The translations under genes and the position numbers were made by a program. 13,531 bases of DNA from an uncultured Actinomycetes bacterium (lineage in GTDB: Bacteria > Actinomycetota > Actinomycetes > Nanopelagicales > Nanopelagicaceae), in contig CAIUSQ010000305.1 of assembly GCA_903901905.1 (NCBI GenBank), forward strand, positions 1 through 13,531. Reading direction: 5' to 3'. Under the pieces are notes generated by a model. It searched no databases and was not told the origin of the DNA. It saw only the letters and a program-made list of their open reading frames with translations. This document shows positions 6,857-13,531 of the stretch, in pieces (the stretch's first letter is position 1; every line of letters begins with the position of its first letter).

Positions 6857-8469
6857 GATAGCAATTCCTTCAACGATGGTCGTAATTGACTTAAAATCTC
6901 ATCTGCGATCTTTGCATTCTTTTCAATGACCTCAATGTAACACTTGAGCTTTGCTTCAGTGCCACTTGGACGAATAATGACTCGTATCGATCCCTCTAGC
7001 CAGATTCGCAATCCATCCGTTGGCGGTAAGCCATCTGTTGGTTTGGACAAATCTTCGATCAATGTAACTTGACGGCCGGCAATCTGCTGTGGTGGATTGA
7101 TGCGCAAAGAGGAAAGCAAACTTTTAATCTTGCTAATTTCCTTAACTCTAATCGAGATCTGCTCTGTTCCATGAAATCCATGCATACTCCAGATATCGCT
7201 GAGAAGATCCAGAATAGTTCTTCCATCGCGCGCTAAATCTGTCGCGATCTGTGCAATAAAAATAGCAGCAGATATGCCATCTTTGTCATTAACAGTTTCA
7301 GGATCAACACAGTAACCAAGGGCTTCTTCATATCCAAATGAAAGATTTTGGATCTTTGAAATCCACTTAAATCCAGTCAGTGTTTCTTGGAACTTTATGG
7401 AGCGGTTTTGAGCAATTTTCTTTACGATTGTTGAGGAGACGATGGAATTTGCAAAAATTCCTAAATTGCTCTCTTGGGAAATAACATGAGCGAAAACCGC
7501 ACCTAACTCATCACCATGGAGAATTCTCCAACCACCTATTGGATCTTTGATTGCAACTGCACAACGATCTGCATCTGGATCAGTTGCAATCACTAAATCT
7601 GCTTGAGATTTTTTTGCCAACTCCATGGCTAAATCCATTGCACCTGGTTCTTCAGGATTTGGAAAAGCAACTGTAGGAAAATTTGGATCGGGTTGCGCCT
7701 GCTCCACAACTAGATGAGGGGGATCAAATCCAGCTGCTTTAAATACCGCGAGCAACGTCTCAGTTCCAACTCCATGCATAGCGGTGTAAACAATCTTTAA
7801 TTTTCCTGGATTCTTTGCCAACTGAGCCGTACGAGAAACATATTTTTTCACAAGCTGTCCATCAACAATGCTCCATTTGTCTGCTCGCGGAATGCTCTTA
7901 GTTGAAACAACCTTCGAAATTTCATCTGCGATTAATAAATCAGTTGGAGAAGTTATTTGAGAGCCCCTATATGTGAGCCCATCTACTATTCCGCCGAGAT
8001 AGACCTTAAAACCATTATCTTGTGGCGGATTGTGACTGGCAGTAACCATAATCCCAACATCACAACCAAGCTCATTTGTTGCAAATGCAAGAACAGGAGT
8101 TGGTAAAGGATGTGACAAAACCATTGTTGTCATTCCAGCACCAGAAAAAATCTGCGCGGCTTCAACTGCAAATTCCTTAGAACCATGACGGGCATCTTGT
8201 CCAATAACAACTGATTTCAAGCCATGTGATTTCATGTATGCAACTAATCCTGCAGATGTTCGGGCAACAACTGCTCTATTCATTCCAGATGGGCCAGGGC
8301 GAACTGGGCCACGCAACCCCGCAGTACCAAACTGCAAGAAACCATTAAAAGATGCGCGAAGTTCTATTTCATTATTGGAATCAAGCCAACTTTGAAGTTG
8401 GGCAGCGGTATGCGCATCTGGATCATCAAGAATCCACTCTTTAACTTCCTGTAAAAATTTTTGGTCCAT
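6853..8469 (-). CDS. Phospho-sugar mutase (PGM2-type; likely phosphopentomutase / phosphoglucomutase)
   Basis: An alpha-D-phosphohexomutase superfamily enzyme of 538 residues. The phosphoserine loop is TASHNP with Ser145, the metal site is DPDADR (297-302), the sugar-specificity loop is GYEEALGY, and the phosphate-binding loop is RPSGTEAK (from R500). The QDNGFKVY context after the Ser loop, the EEALGY...NDKDG segment and the overall length resemble the human PGM2 / mycobacterial PmmB branch, which includes phosphopentomutases, rather than short PMM/PGM or the DeoB type. Lying between purine nucleoside phosphorylase and deoC, it most probably converts (deoxy)ribose-1-phosphate to the 5-phosphate; no DeoB is visible. 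The start ATG lies 4 nt after the PNP stop without a Shine-Dalgarno, suggesting reinitiation; the 3' end overlaps deoC by 4 bases. Phosphoglucomutase activity is also possible. Confidence 0.9.
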   Translation of the reverse strand: MDQKFLQEVKEWILDDPDAHTAAQLQSWLDSNNEIELRASFNGFLQFGTAGLRGPVRPGPSGMNRAVVARTSAGLVAYMKSHGLKSVVIGQDARHGSKEFAVEAAQIFSGAGMTTMVLSHPLPTPVLAFATNELGCDVGIMVTASHNPPQDNGFKVYLGGIVDGLTYRGSQITSPTDLLIADEISKVVSTKSIPRADKWSIVDGQLVKKYVSRTAQLAKNPGKLKIVYTAMHGVGTETLLAVFKAAGFDPPHLVVEQAQPDPNFPTVAFPNPEEPGAMDLAMELAKKSQADLVIATDPDADRCAVAIKDPIGGWRILHGDELGAVFAHVISQESNLGIFANSIVSSTIVKKIAQNRSIKFQETLTGFKWISKIQNLSFGYEEALGYCVDPETVNDKDGISAAIFIAQIATDLARDGRTILDLLSDIWSMHGFHGTEQISIRVKEISKIKSLLSSLRINPPQQIAGRQVTLIEDLSKPTDGLPPTDGLRIWLEGSIRVIIRPSGTEAKLKCYIEVIEKNAKIADEILSQLRPSLKELLS

Positions 8470-8473
8470 GGTT

Positions 8474-9304
8474 TCAGAGTAACTTTGGAATTACACCTTT
8501 AAGGAGAGAGCCCATTCGATCCGCGGCAGCTGGACCAGCGGCAATAACTTCTTCATGGTTTAACTTCTCACCAGTTACACCAGCTGCGGCGTTTGTCACC
8601 AGTGAAATTCCAAGAACCTCTGCACCAAGTGCATGCGCAGCTATCGCTTCTGGGACCGTTGACATACCTACTAAATCTGCACCCATAGTTCGCATCATCA
8701 GGATCTCTGCAGGAGTTTCATAGGTTGGTCCACGCCAGTGAACGTAGACACCCTCTTGAAGAGTGGAATCCTCTTTCTTTACAATCCCACGGATTCGCTT
8801 GCTATACAGGTCGGTCAAATCTACAAACGTTGCACCAGATAATGGCGAAACGGCTGTTAATGAGATGTGGTCGCGAATTAATACTGGTTGACCAACTTTG
8901 TAAGCTGTATTGATTCCACCACAAGCATTAGTCAAAATAATTACTTTGCAACCAGCCTTGACTGCTGTTCGCACGCCATGAACTACCGGCTCAATTCCTT
9001 TACCTTCGTACAAATGAGTTCGACCCAGAAATACAAGCGCCCGCATTTTCTTCTCACCTGCATCGATTTCATAAGATCGAACTTTGCCTGAATGGCCTTC
9101 GACCGCAGGTGGTAAGAATCCAGTCAACTCTTCAGCATTACATTCAAATGCAGGTGCGCCAAGTGCATCAACGGCACTTACCCATCCAGAGCCCATGACA
9201 AGTGCAACATCATGTTTTGCCACCCCTGTTTTCTTGGCGATTTCATCTGCGGCAGCAACAGCTGCTGCAAGGGGATCGCTGTATAGAAGATCAGATTTAC
9301 TCAT
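8474..9304 (-). CDS. punA: Purine nucleoside phosphorylase (trimeric type)
   Basis: Phosphorolytic cleavage of (deoxy)inosine and (deoxy)guanosine to the base and (deoxy)ribose-1-phosphate. The 276 residues match the trimeric PNP family. Landmarks: phosphate loop GSG (38-40), His71 in EGHSGK, GRTHLYEG (94-101), LTNACGGIN (125-132), GPTYETPAEI (192-201) with the purine-binding Glu196, VGMSTVPE (212-219) with Met214, and Asn238 in TNAAAG, the equivalent of human Asn243, which governs purine recognition. The gene lies 30 bp after maf and 4 bp before the mutase that takes its sugar product, so it is probably operonic. No clear -10 box or Shine-Dalgarno is seen in front of it. In actinobacterial annotations this gene is also called deoD, although it is not homologous to the hexameric E. 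coli DeoD. Confidence 0.94.
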   Translation of the reverse strand: MSKSDLLYSDPLAAAVAAADEIAKKTGVAKHDVALVMGSGWVSAVDALGAPAFECNAEELTGFLPPAVEGHSGKVRSYEIDAGEKKMRALVFLGRTHLYEGKGIEPVVHGVRTAVKAGCKVIILTNACGGINTAYKVGQPVLIRDHISLTAVSPLSGATFVDLTDLYSKRIRGIVKKEDSTLQEGVYVHWRGPTYETPAEILMMRTMGADLVGMSTVPEAIAAHALGAEVLGISLVTNAAAGVTGEKLNHEEVIAAGPAAADRMGSLLKGVIPKLL

Positions 9305-9334
9305 GGCTCAATACTGTCACAGAGTTTGATTTCA

Positions 9335-9949
9335 TTATTGCATTGCCTTGACTTGAGGCCATGAGTATCCAAGTTGAGCACTGGCCATCCTTAAAAACGG
9401 CATCGAGATTCCAACAACATTGGTGTAGTCACCTTCAATGCTAGAAATAAATGGTGAACTAAATCCATCTAGTGTGAATCCACCAGCAACATCTAGCGGT
9501 TCTTCGGTTGCAACGTAATCGATTATTTCTTCATCACTTATATTCGCAAAATTGACTCGAGTTGTGACTCGATCAGAGATTTCCCGATCTTTGAAAGTAT
9601 CGATAATGCAATGCCCAGTATGTAAAACTCCACTTTTGCCACGAACTCTCTTGGCGCGCTCGATAGCGATCTCCGGCGTACCGGGCTTACCAAGTGATTT
9701 ACCTTCGAACTCGAAAGTTGAATCACATCCAATAATAATTGCAGGAAAATCTATCTGCTCACGGACGGTGTGTGCCTTTGTGATGGCAAGTGCGATGACC
9801 ATATCTGATGGGTTCATAGAGTTGAAGAACTCTGTTTCTTCATCAACATTACTGACCATAATTTTTGGTGAGAGTCCAGCCGATTCAAGCAATCGACGAC
9901 GACTCTTTGAGGCAGATGCTAGAACAATTGTTGGGTGATTCGAAGGCAC
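9335..9949 (-). CDS. maf: Maf-family nucleoside triphosphate pyrophosphatase
   Basis: A house-cleaning nucleotide pyrophosphatase that hydrolyses (d)NTPs, often modified or non-canonical ones, to monophosphates and PPi. The 204 residues are the normal length. The N-terminal LASASKSRRRLL (10-21) is the SxSxRR phosphate-binding motif. GCDSTF (74-79) holds the catalytic Asp76, followed by GKSLGKP. Also present are SGVLHTG (106-112) and IEGDYTNVVG (171-180). The start is GTG. A TACCTT box ends 6 nt before it and there is no Shine-Dalgarno, so this gene appears to head the maf-pnp-mutase-deoC-ALDH-ALDH-like unit as a leaderless message. Its place in front of pnp fits a supply of monophosphates and nucleosides for salvage, but could simply be old synteny. 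The family is certain; the exact substrate range (dTTP/UTP or m7GTP type) is not. Confidence 0.92.
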   Translation of the reverse strand: MPSNHPTIVLASASKSRRRLLESAGLSPKIMVSNVDEETEFFNSMNPSDMVIALAITKAHTVREQIDFPAIIIGCDSTFEFEGKSLGKPGTPEIAIERAKRVRGKSGVLHTGHCIIDTFKDREISDRVTTRVNFANISDEEIIDYVATEEPLDVAGGFTLDGFSSPFISSIEGDYTNVVGISMPFLRMASAQLGYSWPQVKAMQ

Positions 9950-9955
9950 GGGTTA

Positions 9956-9961
9956 AAGGTA
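9956..9961 (-). promoter_or_regulatory. Predicted -10 box of maf (leaderless; head of nucleoside operon)
   Basis: TACCTT on the minus strand, 6 nt before the maf GTG. A TTGATT (minus strand, 9983-9978) sits 16 nt upstream as a reasonable -35. This is the best-looking full promoter in the window and lies in its largest intergenic gap. Prediction from pattern. Confidence 0.55.
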
Positions 9962-10016
9962 CTCGTTAAATGGCATAAATCAATTAATGAAATCTAATCA
10001 AACTAATTCTGACTAC

Positions 10017-10022
10017 TAGGAT
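10017..10022 (+). promoter_or_regulatory. Predicted -10 box of purK-like gene (leaderless)
   Basis: TAGGAT on the plus strand, 6 nt before the GTG start, with no Shine-Dalgarno between. The -35 is unclear. It shares the 79-bp divergent gap (9950-10028) with the maf promoter; the rest of that gap is AT-rich and shows no other recognisable site. Confidence 0.5.
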
Positions 10023-10028
10023 AATTGC

Positions 10029-11036
10029 GTGAAGAACAAATTTCCGACCCTAGGAGTAGTCGGCGGTGGAGAGCTTACTCGAATGTGTGTGGCTCCTGCT
10101 GCAGCCTTAGGCGTCGATCTTTTGATATATGCATCAGATCTAAATGATTCAGCGGCACAGATTTGTAATCACGAAATCGGAAGTTACAAAGACTTGGATG
10201 CAATTCGCAAATTTGCTAAAAAATGTGATGTCATTACTTTCGTAAATGAGTTAATTCCACTGAGTATTATTCGAGCAATCGAAGCCGATGGTGTAGTTGT
10301 TCGCCCATCTTCAGCAGCGTTAGAGCTCTCACAAAATAACGAAGCCTTGCGGTTGAAACTGGTTGATAAACCTGGTTTAGAACACAAAGAGAAAAACGGA
10401 AAAACTCTCATTGAGCGACCACTTGATATTGATTATGAGATAACAGTCATTGTTGCCCGCTCACCACACGGCCAAGCAACAACATGGTCAGCAACTATGG
10501 ACGTGCAAAAAGATGGAATAAGCATTATGTCGATCGCACCCGTGCCAAAACTTTCTCAAGATTTAAGCGAACGAGTCCAAAAGATGGCGATTGAAATAGC
10601 AGAAATTGTTGGTGTAGTTGGTGTCGCGGCTGTGGAAATGTTCGTAAGAGAAGATGAGATTTTTATCAACGAGCTTGCAATGGGCCTTCACAACTCAGGG
10701 TTATGGACAATAGAAGGTGCCCGGACAAGTCAGTTTGAACAGCATTTGCGAGCAGTTCTTGACTTGCCTTTAGGAGATCCAACAATGACGGCACCTTTTG
10801 CTGTTGTGGGCAATCTGCTTGTTGGTAAAAAACTTGGCGATAAAAAAATGGATATGTATCGCCCATATTTGCATTTAATGGCAAGAACTCCGGCACTTAA
10901 ATTTCATCAGTATGGGAACGAAGTAATCCCAGGTCGCAAAGTTGGTCATATAACTTTGCTGGGGGAGAGCCTGGAAGATCTAACTAATGAGATCCAGCAT
11001 GCGATTGACTATATGAGTGGAGAGATTGATGAGTGA
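10029..11036 (+). CDS. purK: PurK-like protein lacking the ATP-grasp lid (degenerate N5-CAIR synthetase)
   Basis: 335 residues clearly homologous to PurK, which makes N5-carboxyaminoimidazole ribonucleotide from AIR, bicarbonate and ATP in purine synthesis. Conserved blocks: VGGGELTRM (11-19), VRPSSAAL (91-98), ARSPHGQ (143-149), IAPVPKL (169-175), VGVVGVAAVEMF (194-205), INEL (213-216), TSQFEQHLRAVLDLPLGD (233-250), PGRKVGHI (301-308). Only about 16 residues (112-127) lie where normal PurK has some 65, so the segment with the VxK lysine and the GGYDGKG loop is missing. The usual QDK is QNN (102-104), and in the NELAMRPHNSGHWT motif Arg, Pro and His are Gly219, Leu220 and Leu225. The start is GTG after a leaderless-type -10. 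The reading frame is unbroken, so it is probably expressed, but ATP-dependent catalysis is doubtful. purE does not follow, as it often does elsewhere. Confidence 0.85.
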   Translation: MKNKFPTLGVVGGGELTRMCVAPAAALGVDLLIYASDLNDSAAQICNHEIGSYKDLDAIRKFAKKCDVITFVNELIPLSIIRAIEADGVVVRPSSAALELSQNNEALRLKLVDKPGLEHKEKNGKTLIERPLDIDYEITVIVARSPHGQATTWSATMDVQKDGISIMSIAPVPKLSQDLSERVQKMAIEIAEIVGVVGVAAVEMFVREDEIFINELAMGLHNSGLWTIEGARTSQFEQHLRAVLDLPLGDPTMTAPFAVVGNLLVGKKLGDKKMDMYRPYLHLMARTPALKFHQYGNEVIPGRKVGHITLLGESLEDLTNEIQHAIDYMSGEIDE

Positions 11037-11073
11037 TGGTGCAGTACATACCGAGTTAGATGCTTGATTTAAA

Positions 11074-12393
11074 CTAGTCAGTGCGACCTAGTGCGCGAAA
11101 CTTCCACCCTGCTTTGCGCCATAGATCTCGATCTAACATATTTCGACCATCGATAATGATTTTATTCTTCACTAATGAAGAAATCGCAGCGGGATCAATC
11201 TGTCGATACTCTTTCCACTCCGTTAAATGTAAAACTAAATCTGCATCCTTCAATGCATCGTTTACATTGACAGCGTATTCCAAATTCGGAAAACGCTTAC
11301 GTGCAGCTTCAATTCCTTGAGGATCGTTAACAACGACTTGTGCGCCAGCAGCATTTAGTTGGGCAGCGATATCTAGGGCTGGGGAATCACGAACGTCATC
11401 GCTATCTGGCTTGAACGTTGCACCCAAAACTGCAATTTTGTACTTAGATAAATCTTCAGAGAGCTCGCTACGGACTACATCGATCACACGAAGTCGAGCA
11501 CGAAGATTAATGGCATCAATCTCACGCAAAAATTCCAACGCTTGTTTTGCACCTAGCTCTTCTGCTCTGGCCATAAATGCACGAATATCTTTCGGAAGAC
11601 ATCCTCCTCCAAAACCGATTCCAGCTTGTAGGAACTTGTTTCCTATGCGTGGGTCATAACCAATTGCCTTTGCAAGCACAGTCACATCACCTCCAGCTGC
11701 CTCACAAATTTCAGCCATTGCATTTATAAAAGAAATCTTTGTTGCAAGGAAAGAGTTTGCAGCAACCTTTACTAATTCAGATGTGGGTAAGTCGGCACGG
11801 ATCCAGGGAGTACCAAGGTCAAGAATTGGCTTGTAGATTTTTTTGAGAATACCTTCAGCTAAATCATTTGCCACGCCAACGACTAATCTATTGGGCGTCA
11901 ACGTATCTTCAACTGCAAAACCTTCACGAAGAAACTCTGGATTCCAAGCCAAATCAGAGTGCGGTGCGGTTTTTGCCAATTCTTCACGAAGTGATTGTGC
12001 AGTTCCTACAGGCACAGTGGATTTACCAACAACCAATGAACCTTTCTTTAGGTAGGGTGAAATTGCAGCAACAGCTGATTTCACATAGGTTAAATCAGCA
12101 GCTAGGCCATCTTTGCTCTGGGGGGTTCCAACACAAATAAAATGAACATCGGCATCTGCAACAGCTGAAACATCTGTTGTGAAAGACAATCGTCCAGATT
12201 TCATCTCCTGTGCCAAGAGTGTGTCTAAACCTGGCTCATAAAATGGCAATTTTCCACTTTGTAACTCTGCAATTTTTATAGGATCAGTATCAACTCCAAC
12301 AACCGTGTAACCAAGTGATGACATACAAGCTGCATGGGTTGCTCCAAGATAACCACAACCAATAACTGAGAGCTTTTCATCCATAACCTTCAT
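11074..12393 (-). CDS. ugd: UDP-glucose 6-dehydrogenase
   Basis: Oxidises UDP-glucose to UDP-glucuronate with two NAD+, for cell-surface polysaccharide. The 439 residues are the typical length. The N-terminal Rossmann motif is GCGYLG (12-17). Others are VGTPQS, STVPVGT and NPEFLREG, catalytic Lys209 in LVKVAAN and nucleophile Cys265 in FGGGCLPKD; the 56-residue Lys-Cys spacing equals that of the human enzyme. The C-terminal Rossmann domain carries LGATFKPDSDDVRDSPA. The start ATG lies 1 nt after the LCP stop (TAA-A-ATG), with GGAG in the end of the LCP gene as a distant ribosome binding site; an in-frame ATG three codons later is a possible alternative. Pairing with an LCP protein suggests a shared role in wall glycopolymers. 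It converges on the purK-like gene with a 37-bp gap lacking an obvious terminator hairpin. A GDP-mannose dehydrogenase is less likely. Confidence 0.93.
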   Translation of the reverse strand: MKVMDEKLSVIGCGYLGATHAACMSSLGYTVVGVDTDPIKIAELQSGKLPFYEPGLDTLLAQEMKSGRLSFTTDVSAVADADVHFICVGTPQSKDGLAADLTYVKSAVAAISPYLKKGSLVVGKSTVPVGTAQSLREELAKTAPHSDLAWNPEFLREGFAVEDTLTPNRLVVGVANDLAEGILKKIYKPILDLGTPWIRADLPTSELVKVAANSFLATKISFINAMAEICEAAGGDVTVLAKAIGYDPRIGNKFLQAGIGFGGGCLPKDIRAFMARAEELGAKQALEFLREIDAINLRARLRVIDVVRSELSEDLSKYKIAVLGATFKPDSDDVRDSPALDIAAQLNAAGAQVVVNDPQGIEAARKRFPNLEYAVNVNDALKDADLVLHLTEWKEYRQIDPAAISSLVKNKIIIDGRNMLDRDLWRKAGWKFRALGRTD

Positions 12394-12394
12394 T

Positions 12395-13504
12395 TTACTT
12401 CAACTCTCCGCAGGGATTTTCATCGGCTGTACGAGTCTTGAATTTATCAATCACTGTTGGAGTTGGAGTACCTGATTCCTCCGGTGATGGTTCAACAATA
12501 TCGGTTAAGGGAAGATCTTCCCTTAACCGGTTAAATAGTTCAGGGGCCAAAACAGAGTCCCACTTAACAACTGAACCAACTCCATCAATTCGCGCATTCG
12601 CATTTCCTAGTGGAATAGTAAGAGTTCTAACGTTGCTGGCAGTTAAATTCTTTAGTTGTTTTGCAAGTGTCAGGAGATCGCTCTTATTTAACTCGGCATC
12701 AGTCTTAACTGTTGCTATGAGTGAATTAAAGAAATTCACCAGTTTGATTGGGTTAAGGAGAACGCCCGTACTGGTGACTTTTCTCAAGACTGCACTCATA
12801 AACTGCTGCTGGCGCTGCATTCGACCAATGTCGCCAAGTCCATCAAAATCCCTTGTTCTCACATATTTCAAAGCTTCAATTCCATTGAGCGTGTGTACTC
12901 CAGCCGCTAAAACTAAGTGGCTACCTGGATCGTCGATATCTTTTTTAGTACACACTTCGATTCCACCCAATGAATCAACCATGCCGGCAAATCCAGCGAA
13001 ACCAATTTCAATGTAATGGTCAATTCTAACTCCAGTTTCATTTTCAATGGTTTGAATTAATAATGGTGGGCCTCCAAATGCAAATGCTGCATTAATTTTT
13101 CCAAGTGCTGCAGGGATTACTTTCCCACTTCCTGAAGATGAAGGATGTTCTGGAATAGTTACTAAAGAATCGCGAGGAATAGAAATAATTGTTGCTTTAT
13201 CTCGAGACTTTGATATGTGAACAATTAACATTGTGTCTGACCTGGATCCTGCAGCTGTTTTAGTGCTTCCTACGCGAAGCAGTTTTCTCTGTTCTTTTGT
13301 TAAACCTTCACGAGTATCTGCACCAACAATAAGATAGTTCAAAGCAGATGTTGGTTTATCAGGTCTATCAATTACGGCGCCAAAGGCGTCAATACGTGAA
13401 AGCGCACCACTAACCTGTCCAAGGCCTAACCAGGAGATGCTAGAAACAACGACGATGCCCACTGATAGTGAGGTAAAAATTCGAATTGCCCGCGTTGATT
13501 TCAC
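12395..13504 (-). CDS. LytR-CpsA-Psr (LCP) family cell-wall glycopolymer transferase
   Basis: A membrane-anchored enzyme that transfers lipid-linked glycopolymers (such as arabinogalactan or teichoic-acid-like chains) onto peptidoglycan outside the cell. Numbered from the GTG at 13504 it has 369 residues: a basic N-terminus, a transmembrane segment at about 9-30, then an LCP domain with LIVGADTR, GSRSDTM (Asp for metal/phosphate), ISIPRDSLV (polyprenyl-phosphate Arg), GKINAAFAFGG, LGGIEVC, GIEALKYVRTRD and the signature GDIGRMQRQQQF. The C-terminal tail is rich in Pro, Ser and Thr. I prefer GTG 13504 because TACTCT lies 6 nt before it, as for the other unit-leading genes; the in-frame TTG at 13522 would add six residues, and the open frame continues to the window edge, so a longer form cannot be excluded. 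It is followed after 1 nt by ugd. A perfect 28-bp palindrome lies in its 3' part. Confidence 0.9.
   Translation of the reverse strand: MKSTRAIRIFTSLSVGIVVVSSISWLGLGQVSGALSRIDAFGAVIDRPDKPTSALNYLIVGADTREGLTKEQRKLLRVGSTKTAAGSRSDTMLIVHISKSRDKATIISIPRDSLVTIPEHPSSSGSGKVIPAALGKINAAFAFGGPPLLIQTIENETGVRIDHYIEIGFAGFAGMVDSLGGIEVCTKKDIDDPGSHLVLAAGVHTLNGIEALKYVRTRDFDGLGDIGRMQRQQQFMSAVLRKVTSTGVLLNPIKLVNFFNSLIATVKTDAELNKSDLLTLAKQLKNLTASNVRTLTIPLGNANARIDGVGSVVKWDSVLAPELFNRLREDLPLTDIVEPSPEESGTPTPTVIDKFKTRTADENPCGELK
12502..12529 (-). repeat. Perfect 28-bp palindrome inside the LCP gene
   Basis: Half-site CGGTTAAGGGAAGA followed directly by its exact reverse complement, with no spacer. It is overlapped on the plus-strand right side by a second perfect palindrome, TTAACCGGTTAA (12523-12534). 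In the LCP frame it encodes the stretch around NRLREDLPLT, near the start of the Pro/Ser/Thr-rich tail. Its function is unknown. Confidence 0.9.
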
Positions 13505-13510
13505 TAGGAG

Positions 13511-13516
13511 AGAGTA
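13511..13516 (-). promoter_or_regulatory. Predicted -10 box of LCP gene (leaderless)
   Basis: TACTCT on the minus strand, 6 nt before GTG 13504. Any -35 would lie outside or at the very edge of the window. It supports choosing the internal GTG over the TTG at 13522, which would place this box inside the coding region. Confidence 0.4.
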
Positions 13517-13531
13517 CTTCAACGGTACCGT

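Noticed and set aside
9552..9938. 128-codon plus-strand open frame antisense to maf
   Set aside because: It lies entirely opposite a well-supported Maf coding region and has no recognisable motif or start signal.
12438..13016. 192-codon plus-strand open frame antisense to the LCP gene
   Set aside because: The LCP frame carries all family motifs on the other strand; the antisense frame is low-complexity and unlike any family I know.

Overview
The window looks like a compact chromosomal segment from an AT-leaning, streamlined actinobacterium. My best guess is the freshwater acI/Nanopelagicales type, inferred from content and style only, since no marker gene is present. Genes are packed with 4-base overlaps or gaps of a few bases, and the largest non-coding gap is 79 bp. 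There is no tRNA, rRNA, insertion sequence, CRISPR array or phage gene. The proteins (trimeric PNP, PGM2-type mutase, PurK, UDP-glucose dehydrogenase with FGGGC, LCP protein) all have an actinobacterial flavour. From memory, the maf / purK / LCP and deoD / pmmB / add neighbourhoods also lie near one another in Mycobacterium.

Layout. (1) Bases 1-1714, plus strand: 3' end of adenosine deaminase, coupled by an ATGA overlap to a cytochrome P450. (2) Bases 1687-3561: a divergent pair, ribokinase (minus) and a nucleoside hydrolase (plus), back to back across 18 bp. (3) Bases 3580-9949, minus strand: one long probable operon read maf - pnp - PGM2-like mutase - deoC - aldehyde dehydrogenase - short aldehyde-dehydrogenase-like gene. 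(4) Bases 10029-11036, plus strand: a PurK-like gene, divergent from maf. (5) Bases 11074-13504, minus strand: an LCP-family cell-wall protein followed by UDP-glucose 6-dehydrogenase.

How it works together. Regions 1-3 form a nucleoside scavenging module with two parallel routes. Hydrolytic: nucleoside -> base + ribose (hydrolase), then ribose -> ribose-5-P (ribokinase). Phosphorolytic: adenosine -> inosine (Add), (deoxy)nucleoside + Pi -> (deoxy)ribose-1-P (PNP), -> 5-phosphate (mutase), deoxyribose-5-P -> glyceraldehyde-3-P + acetaldehyde (DeoC), acetaldehyde -> acetate (aldehyde dehydrogenase). Region 5 belongs to the cell envelope.

Most notable observations. (a) The two aldehyde dehydrogenase genes look like a split ALDH16: the catalytic subunit lacks the usual C-terminal oligomerisation strand, while the short partner lacks the catalytic domain but carries that strand. 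(b) The PurK-like protein is in frame but lacks the ATP-grasp lid and several active-site residues. (c) All five genes that head a transcription unit have TANNNT exactly 6-7 nt before the start codon, suggesting leaderless mRNAs; in the ribokinase/hydrolase pair the two -10 boxes overlap on opposite strands. (d) A perfect 28-bp palindrome sits inside the LCP coding region.
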